Shown in pieces: positions 31,234-41,900 of a DNA stretch of 64,000 nucleotides. The notes under the pieces are model-generated. The model was not told the origin of the DNA and made no database searches. It saw nothing but the letters and a program-made list of their open reading frames with translations. Made by a program: the position numbers and the translations under genes. Origin of the DNA: Pythium myriotylum (taxonomy: Eukaryota > Oomycota > Peronosporomycetes > Pythiales > Pythiaceae); assembly GCA_023091665.1 (NCBI GenBank), contig JALJCQ010000003.1, forward strand, positions 1,054,001 through 1,118,000, given 5' to 3'. Each line of letters begins with the position of its first letter. Position 1 is the stretch's first letter.

Positions 31234-34200
31234 CTAGTGCTGCGTGCTCTGCATGAGCGACGCGAAGATGCCGTCGCGTCTCGCCAGCAGCGCCGCCGGC
31301 GTGTCGAACTCCGCCACGCGACCCTGCTCCATCACCAGGATGCGGTCGCTGTCCGCGATCGTCTCCAGGCGATGCGCGATCGTCAGCGCCGTGCGACCGC
31401 GGAAACACTCCTTCACCGCCACCTGGATCAGCCGATCCAGCTCCTGGTCCACGTTCGCCGTCGCCTCGTCCAACACGATGATCCGAGACTCGCGCAGCAG
31501 CGCGCGCGCGATGCAGATCAGTTGGCGCTGGCCCACCGACAGGTTCTCGCCCTTCTCCGCCACCTCGTACGACAGGCCCTGGCCCCATCGACCCACGTCC
31601 TCGATCAAGTGCACGCGACGCAATGCTGAGAACAGCTCCTCGTCGGTCTTGTCGTTGAACGGGTCCAGGTTCTCGCGCAGTGAGCCACTGAACATCACAG
31701 GGTCCTGAGGGATGATGGTCAGGCGAGACCGCAGTTGCTGCAACTGCACCGTCGCGATGTCGATGCCGTCGATGCGGATGACGCCCTGAGCGGCCTCGAC
31801 CGTGCGGAAGAGCACGTTCATGAGCGTCGACTTGCCTGATCCTGTGCGTCCGCACACGCCGATCTTCTCGCCTTCTTTGACGCTGAAGGTGACACCTCGT
31901 AGCACAAAGTCGAGACCGTCTCTGTAGCGAAGGTAAACATTGTCGAACTCGATGGTTCCCTTGGTCGGCCACGACGGGGCTGGAGAGTTGGTTACGAGAG
32001 TCACTTGCTTCGACGCACCTTCTTCCTCCAGCAACCCATAGTACGCGATTCGCTCGTATGATGTCATGACATTTTCGGTTTGACTGCCAAGGTTGAGAAG
32101 ACGTTGGAAGTACATTGTGAGCTGCACGGCGTACGTGAGCGCGATGCCAACACTTGCAGATCCGAGCGAGTTGCGTGACGCAACGCAAGTGAACGAAACG
32201 ACGGCGACGACCGAAGTCACGAACCAGTCGAGTCGCATGGAGAACCACTTGGAAGTTGTCTGGAACATGAAGTAAAACTTTGCGTTGTAATCAAGAAGCT
32301 CACGGCACTTGGACGAGAACTCTTTCGTCATGCGGAACGAGCGGATGCTCTCAATCCCGTTGATCGTCTCAGCAATGAGGTTCAGGAAAGGTGAACGTGT
32401 GACACCATCCATTCGCTTGAGCTCCCGAGAAGACGCCAAATAGTACTTTTGGACGATGCTGCTGGCATACAGAAGGGGACCGTACAAGATTAATGTCGTT
32501 GGAGTCGTGACGGCACACACCACGAGAACAGACAATACGATCACCGAGTAGATCAAATACTGCAGTGTGTAGTAAGGCAGCGGGTTGTCGATCTGGTCGA
32601 GGTCTCGCGAGAAGCGATTGAGCACGCGCCCGATTGGCGTCACGTCGAAGAACGTATTGATTGGAGCATACAATACCTTGGCAAAGTACTTGGCGTGGAC
32701 GATTTTCGCCAGTTTGAGGCAGATCTCGACAAAGAGAGCAGCGCGCAGGATCCCCAGCGTCACTGCACTGGCGGCGACACCCACGTAAATCCAGACAAGC
32801 GCCTTCTGGCTGTACTGATCCAACGAGCCATTCGACCAGTACGTGACAAAGTAGTCGGCTGCGACCGAGCCGCACTGGGTCGATGCAAAGACGAGCAGCA
32901 AGATCACGAGCAGTGCGACGCCGTTGAATCCTGACGTCTCGAGGAACGACACATAAGTGCGCCAAGTGATCGATCCCACCGCTCGATCTTCCGCAAGCAT
33001 CATGGTATTGCCGTTCTTGTCGTCAGGCTTGGTCTCCGCAGCTACATGCGATTGAGTCCTATTACTGCGACGAGAGATGCGCGAGGCTCGTGAAATCTCC
33101 GTCGAGAAGCTCGCACGCTCCACGGTTTCCGGGTTCTCGACAAAGTTCAAGCTGTCGGCCACGTAAGATGAAGTTACCTCCGCCACTTCGTCGTCCAGCA
33201 CATCTGCATAGTCGGTGTCGGCTTGGGCGTTGCTGCTATCAAGCTCCATCTTGTTCGAGTCTGCGGCGAGTGCCTTCTCGTGAGCTTGGTCTTCAAGGAA
33301 CGCGAACTGTGTTCTCACCTCGTCGTACGTTCCGTCGGCGACGATCTCACCATCCGAAAGCATGATGATGCGATCAGCGTGCTTGAGCAGGTGGTAATGC
33401 GCGTTGAGCACGAGCAGGCGTGTCTTCGAGGCTGCCAGGCCCTTCACACACTCGAAAAACACCGCGTTCGCCACGTGGACATCCAGAGCGCTGAGCGGAT
33501 CGTCGAGCACGACGAAGTCAACGTTGCGCCGGTACATGGTTCGAGCAAGACTGACTCGGGCTTTCTGGCCGCCGCTCAGGTTGATGCCTCGCTCGCCGAT
33601 CTCCGTCAAGTCGCCGTGGTCCAAGATGCTCAGATCCGAGCGCAGCTGGCACGCCGAGATGACGCGCTCGTAGTGTTCAGCATCAAACGGCGCTCCGAAG
33701 AGGATGTTGCCGCGCACCGAGTTGTGCTGGATCCACGCCTGCTGGCTCGCGTACGCGACAGCGCCTCGCACCACGCGTGAGCCTCGCAGCTGGTCCATTT
33801 CGCCTAACAGGGCGCTCACGAGGCTCGACTTGCCACTGCCGACGGCGCCGACGACGATCGTGAGCGAGCCAGGTGCGATGGAAAGGTTGACGTTGCGCAG
33901 CGTCGGGCGAGTCGCCGTCTCGGTAATCAGGTCTGGCGAGCCCCGAACCAGCCACGTGAAGTCGGCGTCGCGGATGTCGACGATGGGTTCGCCGTCGACC
34001 ACGGGGAGCATGTCGGAGCTGCCGTGGTCAAAGTTGACCTCGTCGGCAGCGAGGAACTTGGCGATGCGCTGCATCGAGGCCCAACCCTCGGAGCTGTAGA
34101 CCACTGCGTTAGAGAAGATGGCAAACGGCCGGCCGCACGCGTTCACTAGCGCCAGGAACGCGAACGTGGTCGGCACGGTCAGCGTGTTGCCTTCATACAC

Positions 34201-35307
34201 GTAGACGATGAAACAAATGGCGGTGAGGAAGGTCTGCGCGTACGTGAGCACGATGAGGTTGGTCACGCGCAAGTAGTCGTATCGGCGCAGCAGCTGTACT
34301 TCGCGCCCGCGGACCTCGGCCACTCGTTCGGAGATGGATTGCTCCCACGCGTACATCTTAATGACACGGATGCCCTGAAGCACTTCGTTGGTCACCTTAA
34401 CACGCTCGCCAGCGACCTCGAGGATCTTGCGGCGCGTCCGACCGATCTTGCGCGAGTTGGTGACCGCGTAGACGAGGATGCAGCAGGAGCCTACACCCGC
34501 CGCGACAGCGACGGAGAAGCTCATGAGGAAGCCCATGATCACACACGCAGAGAACACGACGATGGGCGAGATGATGGCCCACAAGCCGATCGAGTATGCT
34601 TCAAAGAGCCGATCACTGTCGACTCCCGCGAGCGTGATGATGTCTCCGCTATTCATGGCGAGTCGCGCCGACGACGTTAGTCGTAGAAGCTTCTGGTAAA
34701 CGCTGTTAACGATGATCATGCGAGCGTTGATGCCGGATCGCACGGTCAGGTAAGCGCCGAAGTCAAGTGTTTGCACTGCAATAAATGCCGCAATTGTTAG
34801 CAGCGCGGCGAGTGTATAGCCAGACGAGATGCCGAAGAAGTTGTCTTCGCCGCGCAAGTTCTGGAGCAACGCCTTGATTAGCAGCGGCTGCAGCAGGTTG
34901 GCGGCCGAGCTGACGAGGTGAAGCACGATCGCGACTCCCATTTTGTCCTTCGTTGAGCTCCACATGGCACGATAGATCGATGGAGGCGCAGATTTGTCCT
35001 CGCCAGACTTGTAGTGGCGTGCGACGCCTTCCTGGTAGTGGCCGTCGAAGCGTTCTTGCAGCACGGCTGACTTGTCGCTGCGTGGCAGCTCCCAGACATC
35101 GTCTTCTTCGAGTGGCTTCTTGTAGCCGCGGCTGATGGATGCATTGACCCACCACATCGTAAACTGCGCGAGCCAGCTCACGCGGTCGAGTGGGCTCGTG
35201 AGGTCATCTTTCCACGTGTCGTCGAGCTCGGTCTTGGCGACGGGCGACTGGAGAGCTGCGTAGCCGCTGTCCGGCTCGTTTCCTCGCTTGAACGCTCCGT
35301 GGACCAT
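31234..35307 (-). CDS. ABC transporter C, ABCC/MRP type (short, no TMD0)
   Basis: 1357 residues, intronless. Start chosen at MVAHG-type position MVHGAFKRGNEPDSGYAALQSP, 28 codons inside the longest open frame, because SGYAALQSP aligns with the N-termini of the paralogues and an initiator-like element lies just upstream. Complete exporter with intact Walker A (GAVGSGKSS; GRTGSGKST), signatures LSGGQ and LSVGQ, and the ABCC asymmetry LDDP/LDEA. Bases 32443-34695 are a near-identical inverted copy of transporter A; the N-terminal third and the segment after 32443 differ from A. The linker YGLLEEEGASKQV before NBD2 is shared with E rather than A. The last 654 coding bp are the shared NBD2 block. 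One NBD2 difference is MNVLFRT for MNALFRT. Substrate unknown. Confidence 0.93.
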   Translation of the reverse strand: MVHGAFKRGNEPDSGYAALQSPVAKTELDDTWKDDLTSPLDRVSWLAQFTMWWVNASISRGYKKPLEEDDVWELPRSDKSAVLQERFDGHYQEGVARHYKSGEDKSAPPSIYRAMWSSTKDKMGVAIVLHLVSSAANLLQPLLIKALLQNLRGEDNFFGISSGYTLAALLTIAAFIAVQTLDFGAYLTVRSGINARMIIVNSVYQKLLRLTSSARLAMNSGDIITLAGVDSDRLFEAYSIGLWAIISPIVVFSACVIMGFLMSFSVAVAAGVGSCCILVYAVTNSRKIGRTRRKILEVAGERVKVTNEVLQGIRVIKMYAWEQSISERVAEVRGREVQLLRRYDYLRVTNLIVLTYAQTFLTAICFIVYVYEGNTLTVPTTFAFLALVNACGRPFAIFSNAVVYSSEGWASMQRIAKFLAADEVNFDHGSSDMLPVVDGEPIVDIRDADFTWLVRGSPDLITETATRPTLRNVNLSIAPGSLTIVVGAVGSGKSSLVSALLGEMDQLRGSRVVRGAVAYASQQAWIQHNSVRGNILFGAPFDAEHYERVISACQLRSDLSILDHGDLTEIGERGINLSGGQKARVSLARTMYRRNVDFVVLDDPLSALDVHVANAVFFECVKGLAASKTRLLVLNAHYHLLKHADRIIMLSDGEIVADGTYDEVRTQFAFLEDQAHEKALAADSNKMELDSSNAQADTDYADVLDDEVAEVTSSYVADSLNFVENPETVERASFSTEISRASRISRRSNRTQSHVAAETKPDDKNGNTMMLAEDRAVGSITWRTYVSFLETSGFNGVALLVILLLVFASTQCGSVAADYFVTYWSNGSLDQYSQKALVWIYVGVAASAVTLGILRAALFVEICLKLAKIVHAKYFAKVLYAPINTFFDVTPIGRVLNRFSRDLDQIDNPLPYYTLQYLIYSVIVLSVLVVCAVTTPTTLILYGPLLYASSIVQKYYLASSRELKRMDGVTRSPFLNLIAETINGIESIRSFRMTKEFSSKCRELLDYNAKFYFMFQTTSKWFSMRLDWFVTSVVAVVSFTCVASRNSLGSASVGIALTYAVQLTMYFQRLLNLGSQTENVMTSYERIAYYGLLEEEGASKQVTLVTNSPAPSWPTKGTIEFDNVYLRYRDGLDFVLRGVTFSVKEGEKIGVCGRTGSGKSTLMNVLFRTVEAAQGVIRIDGIDIATVQLQQLRSRLTIIPQDPVMFSGSLRENLDPFNDKTDEELFSALRRVHLIEDVGRWGQGLSYEVAEKGENLSVGQRQLICIARALLRESRIIVLDEATANVDQELDRLIQVAVKECFRGRTALTIAHRLETIADSDRILVMEQGRVAEFDTPAALLARRDGIFASLMQSTQH
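32443..34695 (-). repeat. Inverted near-identical arm 2 (within transporter C)
   Basis: Partner of 20011-22263. The arms are 10.2 kb apart and of exactly equal length. The copy ends within one codon of the same KY residue pair in both genes, beyond which codon use diverges. Confidence 0.85.
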
Positions 35308-35336
35308 GGCCGGCGAGTTCTGCTTCGCTCCGTGCG

Positions 35337-35352
35337 GAATCGCGAATGGTGC
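35337..35352 (-). promoter_or_regulatory. Initiator-like element of transporter C
   Basis: On the minus strand, ACCATTCGCGATTCC lies 30-45 bp before the inferred ATG at 35307. It fits YCATTY followed by an ATTCC flanking element. Sequence match only. Confidence 0.35.
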
Positions 35353-35407
35353 TTGGGACCGCCGGAAGCAGCACCGAGAACATGCTCTCACGCGCCGCTT
35401 GAAGGTT

Positions 35408-35460
35408 GCTCACGAGATCAGAGATGACAGATAACGTGCTCACGAGATCGGAGATGACGC
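35408..35460. repeat. Imperfect tandem duplication, 30-bp period
   Basis: GCTCACGAGATCAGAGATGA recurs 30 bp later with one change (GATCGGAGATGA). Two copies only, upstream of transporter C. Confidence 0.7.
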
Positions 35461-36011
35461 TGCCAAAGAACCGCCCCGTGGAGCCAATCAGATCTCTCGG
35501 GTCACTGGGTATCAGGTCTGACAGGATGCTCTTTCCCACGGCAAGTGTAGCCATGAGGTGGACGAGGCGGCAGCTCCACTCGAGGGGCTCCAGGAAGCAG
35601 CAGCAGCTGCATGAGCGGGGCGAGTCTCCACAATGCCCCATCGTCTCACCCGACGCAGCCCCATCGTCTCCACCCGATGCGCGGTCGCCAACGCCGCGCG
35701 GCCACGGTCCGAGGCTCGTGCACTGCAGCACTGTGTTGTTACGGAGTCCACCACATGGGAATAATCTCGTGCAGCACCGTGTGCTCATCGCTTCTTTCGT
35801 ACAGTAGTAGAACGAGCGACTTCTCCCAGTTGCGTCGAGCAGCTCGCGTCGTGGCGAGCGCGTCGTGCAGTAATGTCGCCGTCCCGAGTCATTGCAGGAG
35901 TGAGGATGCCAAGCGTTAAACTGACCTAATCCAGTTCAATCCCTGTTAAAACCGTGTCCGCCCGATGGGAGTGATGGTCCTTTCGGTCGACGCATTGGCG
36001 CCGCCACGCCA

Positions 36012-36024
36012 ATTTTCGCGCCAA
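36012..36024 (+). promoter_or_regulatory. E2F-like site before PMS2
   Basis: ATTTTCGCGCCAA matches the E2F consensus TTTSSCGC and sits 6 bp before the ATG at 36030. S-phase control of mismatch-repair genes by E2F is known in animals and plants; its use here is inference. Confidence 0.4.
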
Positions 36025-36029
36025 CCCGG

Positions 36030-38690
36030 ATGGCGTCGCTCCGTGCGCTCGCGCGCGCCGACGTGGAGCGCATCTGCAGCGGGCAGTCGGTCGTGGACCT
36101 CGCCACGTGCGTCAAGGAGCTCGTGGAGAACGCGCTCGACGCCGGCGCCTCGCAGATCGACGTGCGGCTGCGCGAGCACGGCCGCGACGCCGTCGAAGTG
36201 AGCGACAACGGCAGCGGCGTCGCGCCCGCCAACTACGCCTCGCTCGCGCTCAAGCACTACACCTCCAAGATCAGCGCCTTTGAAGACATCACGGGCGTCG
36301 CGTCCTTCGGCTTCCGGTGCGTCTCGCGTCGAGCCACGGGCGGGAATGAGAAAACACTGACTGATATTCGTCGGTGGGTGCAGCGGAGAAGCGCTCAGCT
36401 CGATCTGCCAGCTCGCGTCGAGCTTCACCGTGTGCACGCGCACGGCCGACGAAGAATTGGGCACGCTGCTCACGTACGATCAGTCGGGCGCGCTCGTGGG
36501 GCAGACCAAGAAGGCGCGGCCAGTGGGCACGACCGTGGTCGTGGAGGACTTGTTCGCGCCCCTGCCCGTGCGTCTCAAAGACTTCCATCGCAACATCAAG
36601 AAGCACTATACCAAACTGCTCAAGGTGCTGCAGGCGTACGCTGTGAGCTGCGTGCGCGTCAAGATCAGCGTGTCGAATGCGACAGGAAAGAACGCGAGCA
36701 GCCGACAAGTGGTGCTGGCGACTCAGGCCCACCAGAGCATGGGGGACAACATCGCTAGCGTGTTTGGAACCAAGTTTTTCCGCACCCTGAAGTCAGTGGA
36801 TTTCGACCTGAATGAGACATGGCCCCAGGCTCGGGAGAGGCCTCCAACGCAGACCCAGGACCAGAGACACGTCTTTGATCGAGGACGAAGCAAGGACCCA
36901 CCTGACGGTAGTGACCCGGAAGATGAAGAGATGAAAGATGGAGAAGACGAAATGGATGCTGATCCCACTCTATCCCAGCACTCGGCCTCACTCCAACGGC
37001 GGGTGGTAGGATTTATTTCTAAGGTGGGTGAAGGCGTCGGTCGCAGTGACAATGATCGCCAATTCTTCTTCATCAACAACCGACCATTCGATTTACCAAA
37101 GCTCTCCAAGGCTGTGAATGACGTCTGGCGGCAGTTTGAAATGAAACAAAAGCCTGCTTGTGTTCTCAACCTCCTTCTGCCGAGCGAGGAGTACGACGTG
37201 AACGTCACACCAGATAAGCGCGAGACATTTTTGAAAAACGTAAGTGCTCTCAAGAAAGTTTATGTGCCTGATACGGCTAAGCCCTCGCTAACTTTCCGAT
37301 TTGTCCAAACGAATAGGAAGCCTATATTATCGAATCTTTTAAGACACAGTTGACGCGGTTTTATGAACCAAGTCGAGGCACGTTCCTTGTGCAGCCGCTT
37401 TTGAGCGCTTTCGCCAAGTCGGCAGAAAAAGAGGACAAACGCGTTGTGACTACACTGGCAGTTGATGAACAAAGTGAGAGTCGTGATGAAGCTGACAAGA
37501 GTGATCCACCAGTCAACATGAACTCCTCCCAACATATTGGTGGTCTCACGATAACATTCGAGCCAATGCCAACCGCAGCCTCAGAGGAGGCGACTCGTTC
37601 ACCAGGTAGCACCGACCCCGACCAGCGTTCGCACTCCGACTGTTGCGCAGCCGTTAGTGTTGACGCTGTAGAACGAGTGCCGGAACTGTCGACAAGAGAA
37701 GCGAACGAGGCAACGTCAAGCGATTCGTGCGAGACATCTTCAACGACTCGAAGATACCTGGAGTACTCTGAAGCAAACAAGGCTTCATCCAGTGAAAGCA
37801 GCGGTCCTGCCCATAAACGTCACAAGTCTTCTTCAGAGCCGAGATGCGAGGAGGAATCTGTCTGCGTCACAACGGCCACAGCGACAGCGAAGCGTATGGA
37901 TGCTCTTATTGGGGAATGGTCCTTCGCTGAGATGAAGCGACAGCGTGAAACTTTCTTCAAACAAGAGTTTGAAGTCGAACAGCGTCGAATTCAGACGGGT
38001 GCGCGGCGTCTGAGTATCTCAGGTGCCAGTCATGCTCACGCACTTGAGCCAGACAATGATCTTGCTGCGGCAGCGTTACAACGAGTGCTGAAGAAAGACG
38101 ATTTCCAACGAATGAACGTTGTTGGCCAGTTTAACCTAGGCTTCATCATCGGCAAACTCGATGATGACGACTTGTTCATTATCGATCAGCACGCCAGTGA
38201 CGAGAAGTACAACTATGAGACTCTTCAACAGACCACCATCTTGCACCAGCAACCACTGGTTCGCCCGCTTCCACTCGAGCTAACAGCCGGCGAGGAAATG
38301 GTGATCCTCGATCATCTGGACGTGTTCAGTCGACATGGCTTCACGTTTCTTGTTCGAAAGGATGAGCCACCGACCAAAAAGCTACAACTTTTGTCACTAC
38401 CCTTTTCCAAGCAAACCCAATTTGGCGTTGATGACATCCGCGAACTCGCCTCCTTGCTCATGGACACACCACTCAACCCTGAAAAAGTGCGGCTGCCTAA
38501 GTTGATGTCAATGTTCGCATCGCGTGCGTGCCGGAGTTCGATCATGATCGGCACGGCACTCCACAAAGAGGAGATGCAGCGGGTTGTCCGAAATCTCGCA
38601 ACGCTTGAACAGCCGTGGAATTGTCCCCATGGTCGCCCCACATTACGGCATTTACTCGATTTAACGCAGCTTGAAGACTCAGACGTGTAG
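36030..38690 (+). CDS. PMS2: DNA mismatch repair protein PMS2 (MutL alpha endonuclease subunit)
   Basis: 838 residues, three exons: 36030-36316, 36384-37239, 37317-38690 (2517 nt in frame). The GHKL ATPase motifs are complete: ELVENALDAGA at 30-40, DNGSGV at 59-64, TSKI at 78, and GFRGEALSSI formed across the first intron. The C-terminal endonuclease motif DQHASDEKYNYE (about 671-682) fits DQHA(X)2E(X)4E, and the zinc-binding partner motif CPHGRP lies near the end. This makes it the nicking subunit that pairs with MLH1. The central linker (about 390-640) is Ser/Glu-rich and poorly conserved, as usual. It lies between ABCC transporters C and D with no functional link expected. An E2F-like site overlaps its 5' leader. 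Confidence 0.94.
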
Positions 38691-38932
38691 GCAGAGCAGG
38701 TTGAAGCTTCATTTGTCGCCAATACAGTAAGAGGTGAGTTGGGCGAGTGGTTGTGTTACTGTGTTGCTCTACCCAGATGGACTGTCTCTTGCGCGATTAC
38801 GCTCAAGTGTTTTAATCACCCCGTGGGGACTAGACAAGATGCTCCGATGTCGCCGCAATGAATATGTTGCAATACGTGCCGAAGATCATGCGTCGAAGAG
38901 CCCGGTCTTGGTGTTTGCTTGACAGCGTGCCC

Positions 38933-38948
38933 TCGCATTCCAGATTCT
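38933..38948 (+). promoter_or_regulatory. Initiator-like element of transporter D
   Basis: TCGCATTCCAGATTCT lies 30-45 bp before the inferred ATG at 38978 and resembles an initiator with flanking element. It supports this start over upstream in-frame Met codons. Confidence 0.33.
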
Positions 38949-38977
38949 CTGGCATACCACGCACTAGGAAGCTCTTG

Positions 38978-41900
38978 ATGAGACCTCCGGACGAAAAAGG
39001 ATGCGTCGACTACGCAGCCGTAGAGACTCCGCGAGGAGAATGGCGCCAAAGCGTCGCGTGGAAGACAGATTTGAGTAGCCCCGTCGACCGTGCCGGGTGG
39101 CTCTCGCAGTTCACACTATGGTGGATCAACCCGGCGATCGCGCGCGGATACCACAAATTACTGCAAGAAGATGACGTGTGGGATTTACCTAGCTCGGACA
39201 AGGCAGCGGCATTGGGAGAGCGGTTCGACAACGCCTATGTGGCAAGTATTTGCTGCAATCGTGCGGATGGCTCCGCGATAAAATCGTTGCCCCCGTCTAT
39301 CTATCGTGCGATGTGGGATGCAACCAAGGACAAGATGATTGGTGCAATTGCTCTTCACGTCCTCAGCGCCTCAATGGCGTTACTGCAACCTTTGCTGATC
39401 AAGTCGCTGCTTGAGAATCTTCGAGGTGACGACAACATGTTTGGCATCTCGTCAGGGTACGTCTTGGCTGCTTTGTTAACGGTGGCTGCTTGCTTGGCGG
39501 TACAGGGCCTCGATACTGGCGGGTACTTGACAGCGCGCGCCGGGATGAATGCGAGGATGATTGTGATCAACTTAGTTTATCAAAAGGTGCTCAAGCTGTC
39601 GTCAAAGGCGCGGCTATCGATGAATAGCGGAGATATCATCACGCTGGCGGGCGTGGACAGTGACCGTGTCTTTGAGGCCTACGCAACAGGAATGTGGGCG
39701 ATACTGTCACCCGTCATGATTGTTCTAGCATGCGTCATCTTGGGCTTTCTCTCGAGTATACCTGTCTTCGTTGCTGCATTGGCTTGCTCCTTGTGCATCT
39801 TAGCTTTCGGCGCCAGTAATACCCGCAAGATCGCCCATATTCGGCATCAAATCTTGAAGGTCGCCGGCGAGCGAGTGAAGGTAACCAATGAGGTACTTCA
39901 AGGTATCCGTGTAATCAAGATGTACACCTGGGAACAGTCGATCTCCCGCCGCATTGGTAAATTGCGCGGACATGAGGTCGAGTTGCTACGGAAGTACGAT
40001 TATCTGCGCGTGAAGAACTCTGTACCTCTCAATTACGGCCACGTATACGTCGCAGCAGTTTCCTTCATCGTGTATGTGTACGAGGGGAACACTTTGACGG
40101 TTCCGACTGCGTTTGCAGTTATCTCGCTCGCAAATGCTTGTCGCCAGCCGTTTAGTCTGTTCTCGAACTCGGTCGTTTTCGCCTCAGAAGGCTGGACGTC
40201 ACTCAATCGCATTACTAGATTTCTCGCAGCGGACGAAGTAAAACATGATGGTTGTTCGGAAATGGAGCCACAAGTTTCCGGTAATGCTGTCATCGAGATA
40301 TCAGACGCGGATTTCTCATGGACAACTGCTCAGCCAGATGACGCAAGTGAGTCAGTTCCACGACCGACGCTCCGCAACATCAACTTCAGCGTCACACCAG
40401 GCTCGCTCACCATCATCGTTGGTGCCGTCGGCAGCGGCAAGTCGAGTCTCGTGAGTGCGATGCTCGGCGAGATGGAGCAGCTGCGTGGCTCTCGTTCGAT
40501 CCGGGGCTCCATCGCGTACGCCAGTCAGCAAGCGTGGATCCAGCACAACACGGTTCGAGAGAACATCGTGTTCGGCACGGCTTTTGATGCGGAGTACTAC
40601 AACAAGGTCATCTCTGCGTGCCAGTTGACTCGCGACTTGGAGATTCTGGACTACGGGGACGAGACGGAGATCGGCGAGCGCGGCATCAACTTGAGTGGCG
40701 GGCAGAAAGCTCGTGTGAGCCTCGCTCGAGCTATGTACCGTCGCGAGTCGGACGTGGTGGTGCTGGACGATCCATTGAGTGCTTTGGACGTGCACGTGGC
40801 GAATGCGGTGTTCTTCGAGTGTGTGAAGGGGCTGGTGGCGGACAAGACGCGTTTGTTGGTATTGAATGCGCACTACCATTTGTTGAAGCACGCGGATCGG
40901 ATCGTGGTGTTGTCGGAGGGTGAGATCGTGGGTGATGGTTCGTATGAGGAAGTGCAGGCGAAGTTTACGTTCTTGGGGGACGAAGCCCACCAACTACTAC
41001 CCGAGCATTTTGTCGATACACCTCACGAGCAAATAATCGTTGAAGAAGTGCTTGTTGCGCTAAACATTCCCACGAATGCTTCACACTCCTGTGAGTCAAC
41101 ATCGGCGTCAGATCTTCCATCTAGAACGACAACTCAGAGGGATCAAGCCGAAGCTGCTGACGAGAAGGCTGCGATGGTTAGTAATGAAGACCGCGAAGTT
41201 GGATCTGTGACCTGGAGAGCATACTCTTCGTTTCTGGAGTGCTCAGGATACAACGGCGCGTTTATGCTTTGCGCACTGATTTTTATTTTCGTGTTTGGGC
41301 AGAGTGGACTGGTTGCAGCGGATTATTTCGTCACGTTTTGGTCTGATGGCGCGTTGAACCAGTACAGTCAAGAGTCTTTGCTCTGGATCTATATCGGAGT
41401 GATCGTCGCGGCAGTCGTTCTCGGCATTTTACGCGCTGTTATCTTCACGGAGGTTTGTCTGGAATGTGCAAAGGTGGTGCATACGCGTTTCTTCACGAAA
41501 GTTCTTTACGCTCCGATTAACACATTCTTCGACGTCACGCCGGTCGGTCGTATCATCAATCGCTTCTCTAGAGATCTTGACCAGATCGACAATCCACTGC
41601 CGTGGTATAGTATGATTGGGTTGGTCTACGGCGCGATGGTACTTTCAACGTTTGCTGTCTGTGCCGCGACCACCCCGACAACACTGATCCTGTACGCTCC
41701 ACTTTTGTACATCAGCAGCATCGTCCAGAAGTATTTCCTAGCAACATCGCGCGAGCTCAAGCGCCTCGATGGTATCACTCGCACTCCATTCTTGAATCTA
41801 GTGGGTGAAACCATCAACGGCATTGAAAGCATCCGCGCATTCCGGATGGTTGATCATTTCTCCCAGAAATGCCGCGACTTGTTAGACTACAACTCCAAGT

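Larger units (their letters stand above)
35308..36029. other. Divergent intergenic region, transporter C / PMS2, 722 bp
   Basis: Shared upstream region of the minus-strand transporter C and plus-strand PMS2. It contains two short imperfect tandem duplications (35408-35460 and about 35636-35682), the C initiator-like element and an E2F-like site next to the PMS2 start. Open frames here are short and mutually overlapping, with no recognisable product. Confidence 0.45.

Noticed and set aside
35204..35788. Possible small gene(s) between transporter C and PMS2
   Set aside because: Several overlapping frames of 80-194 codons on both strands, low complexity, partly made from tandem duplications, no recognisable domain.
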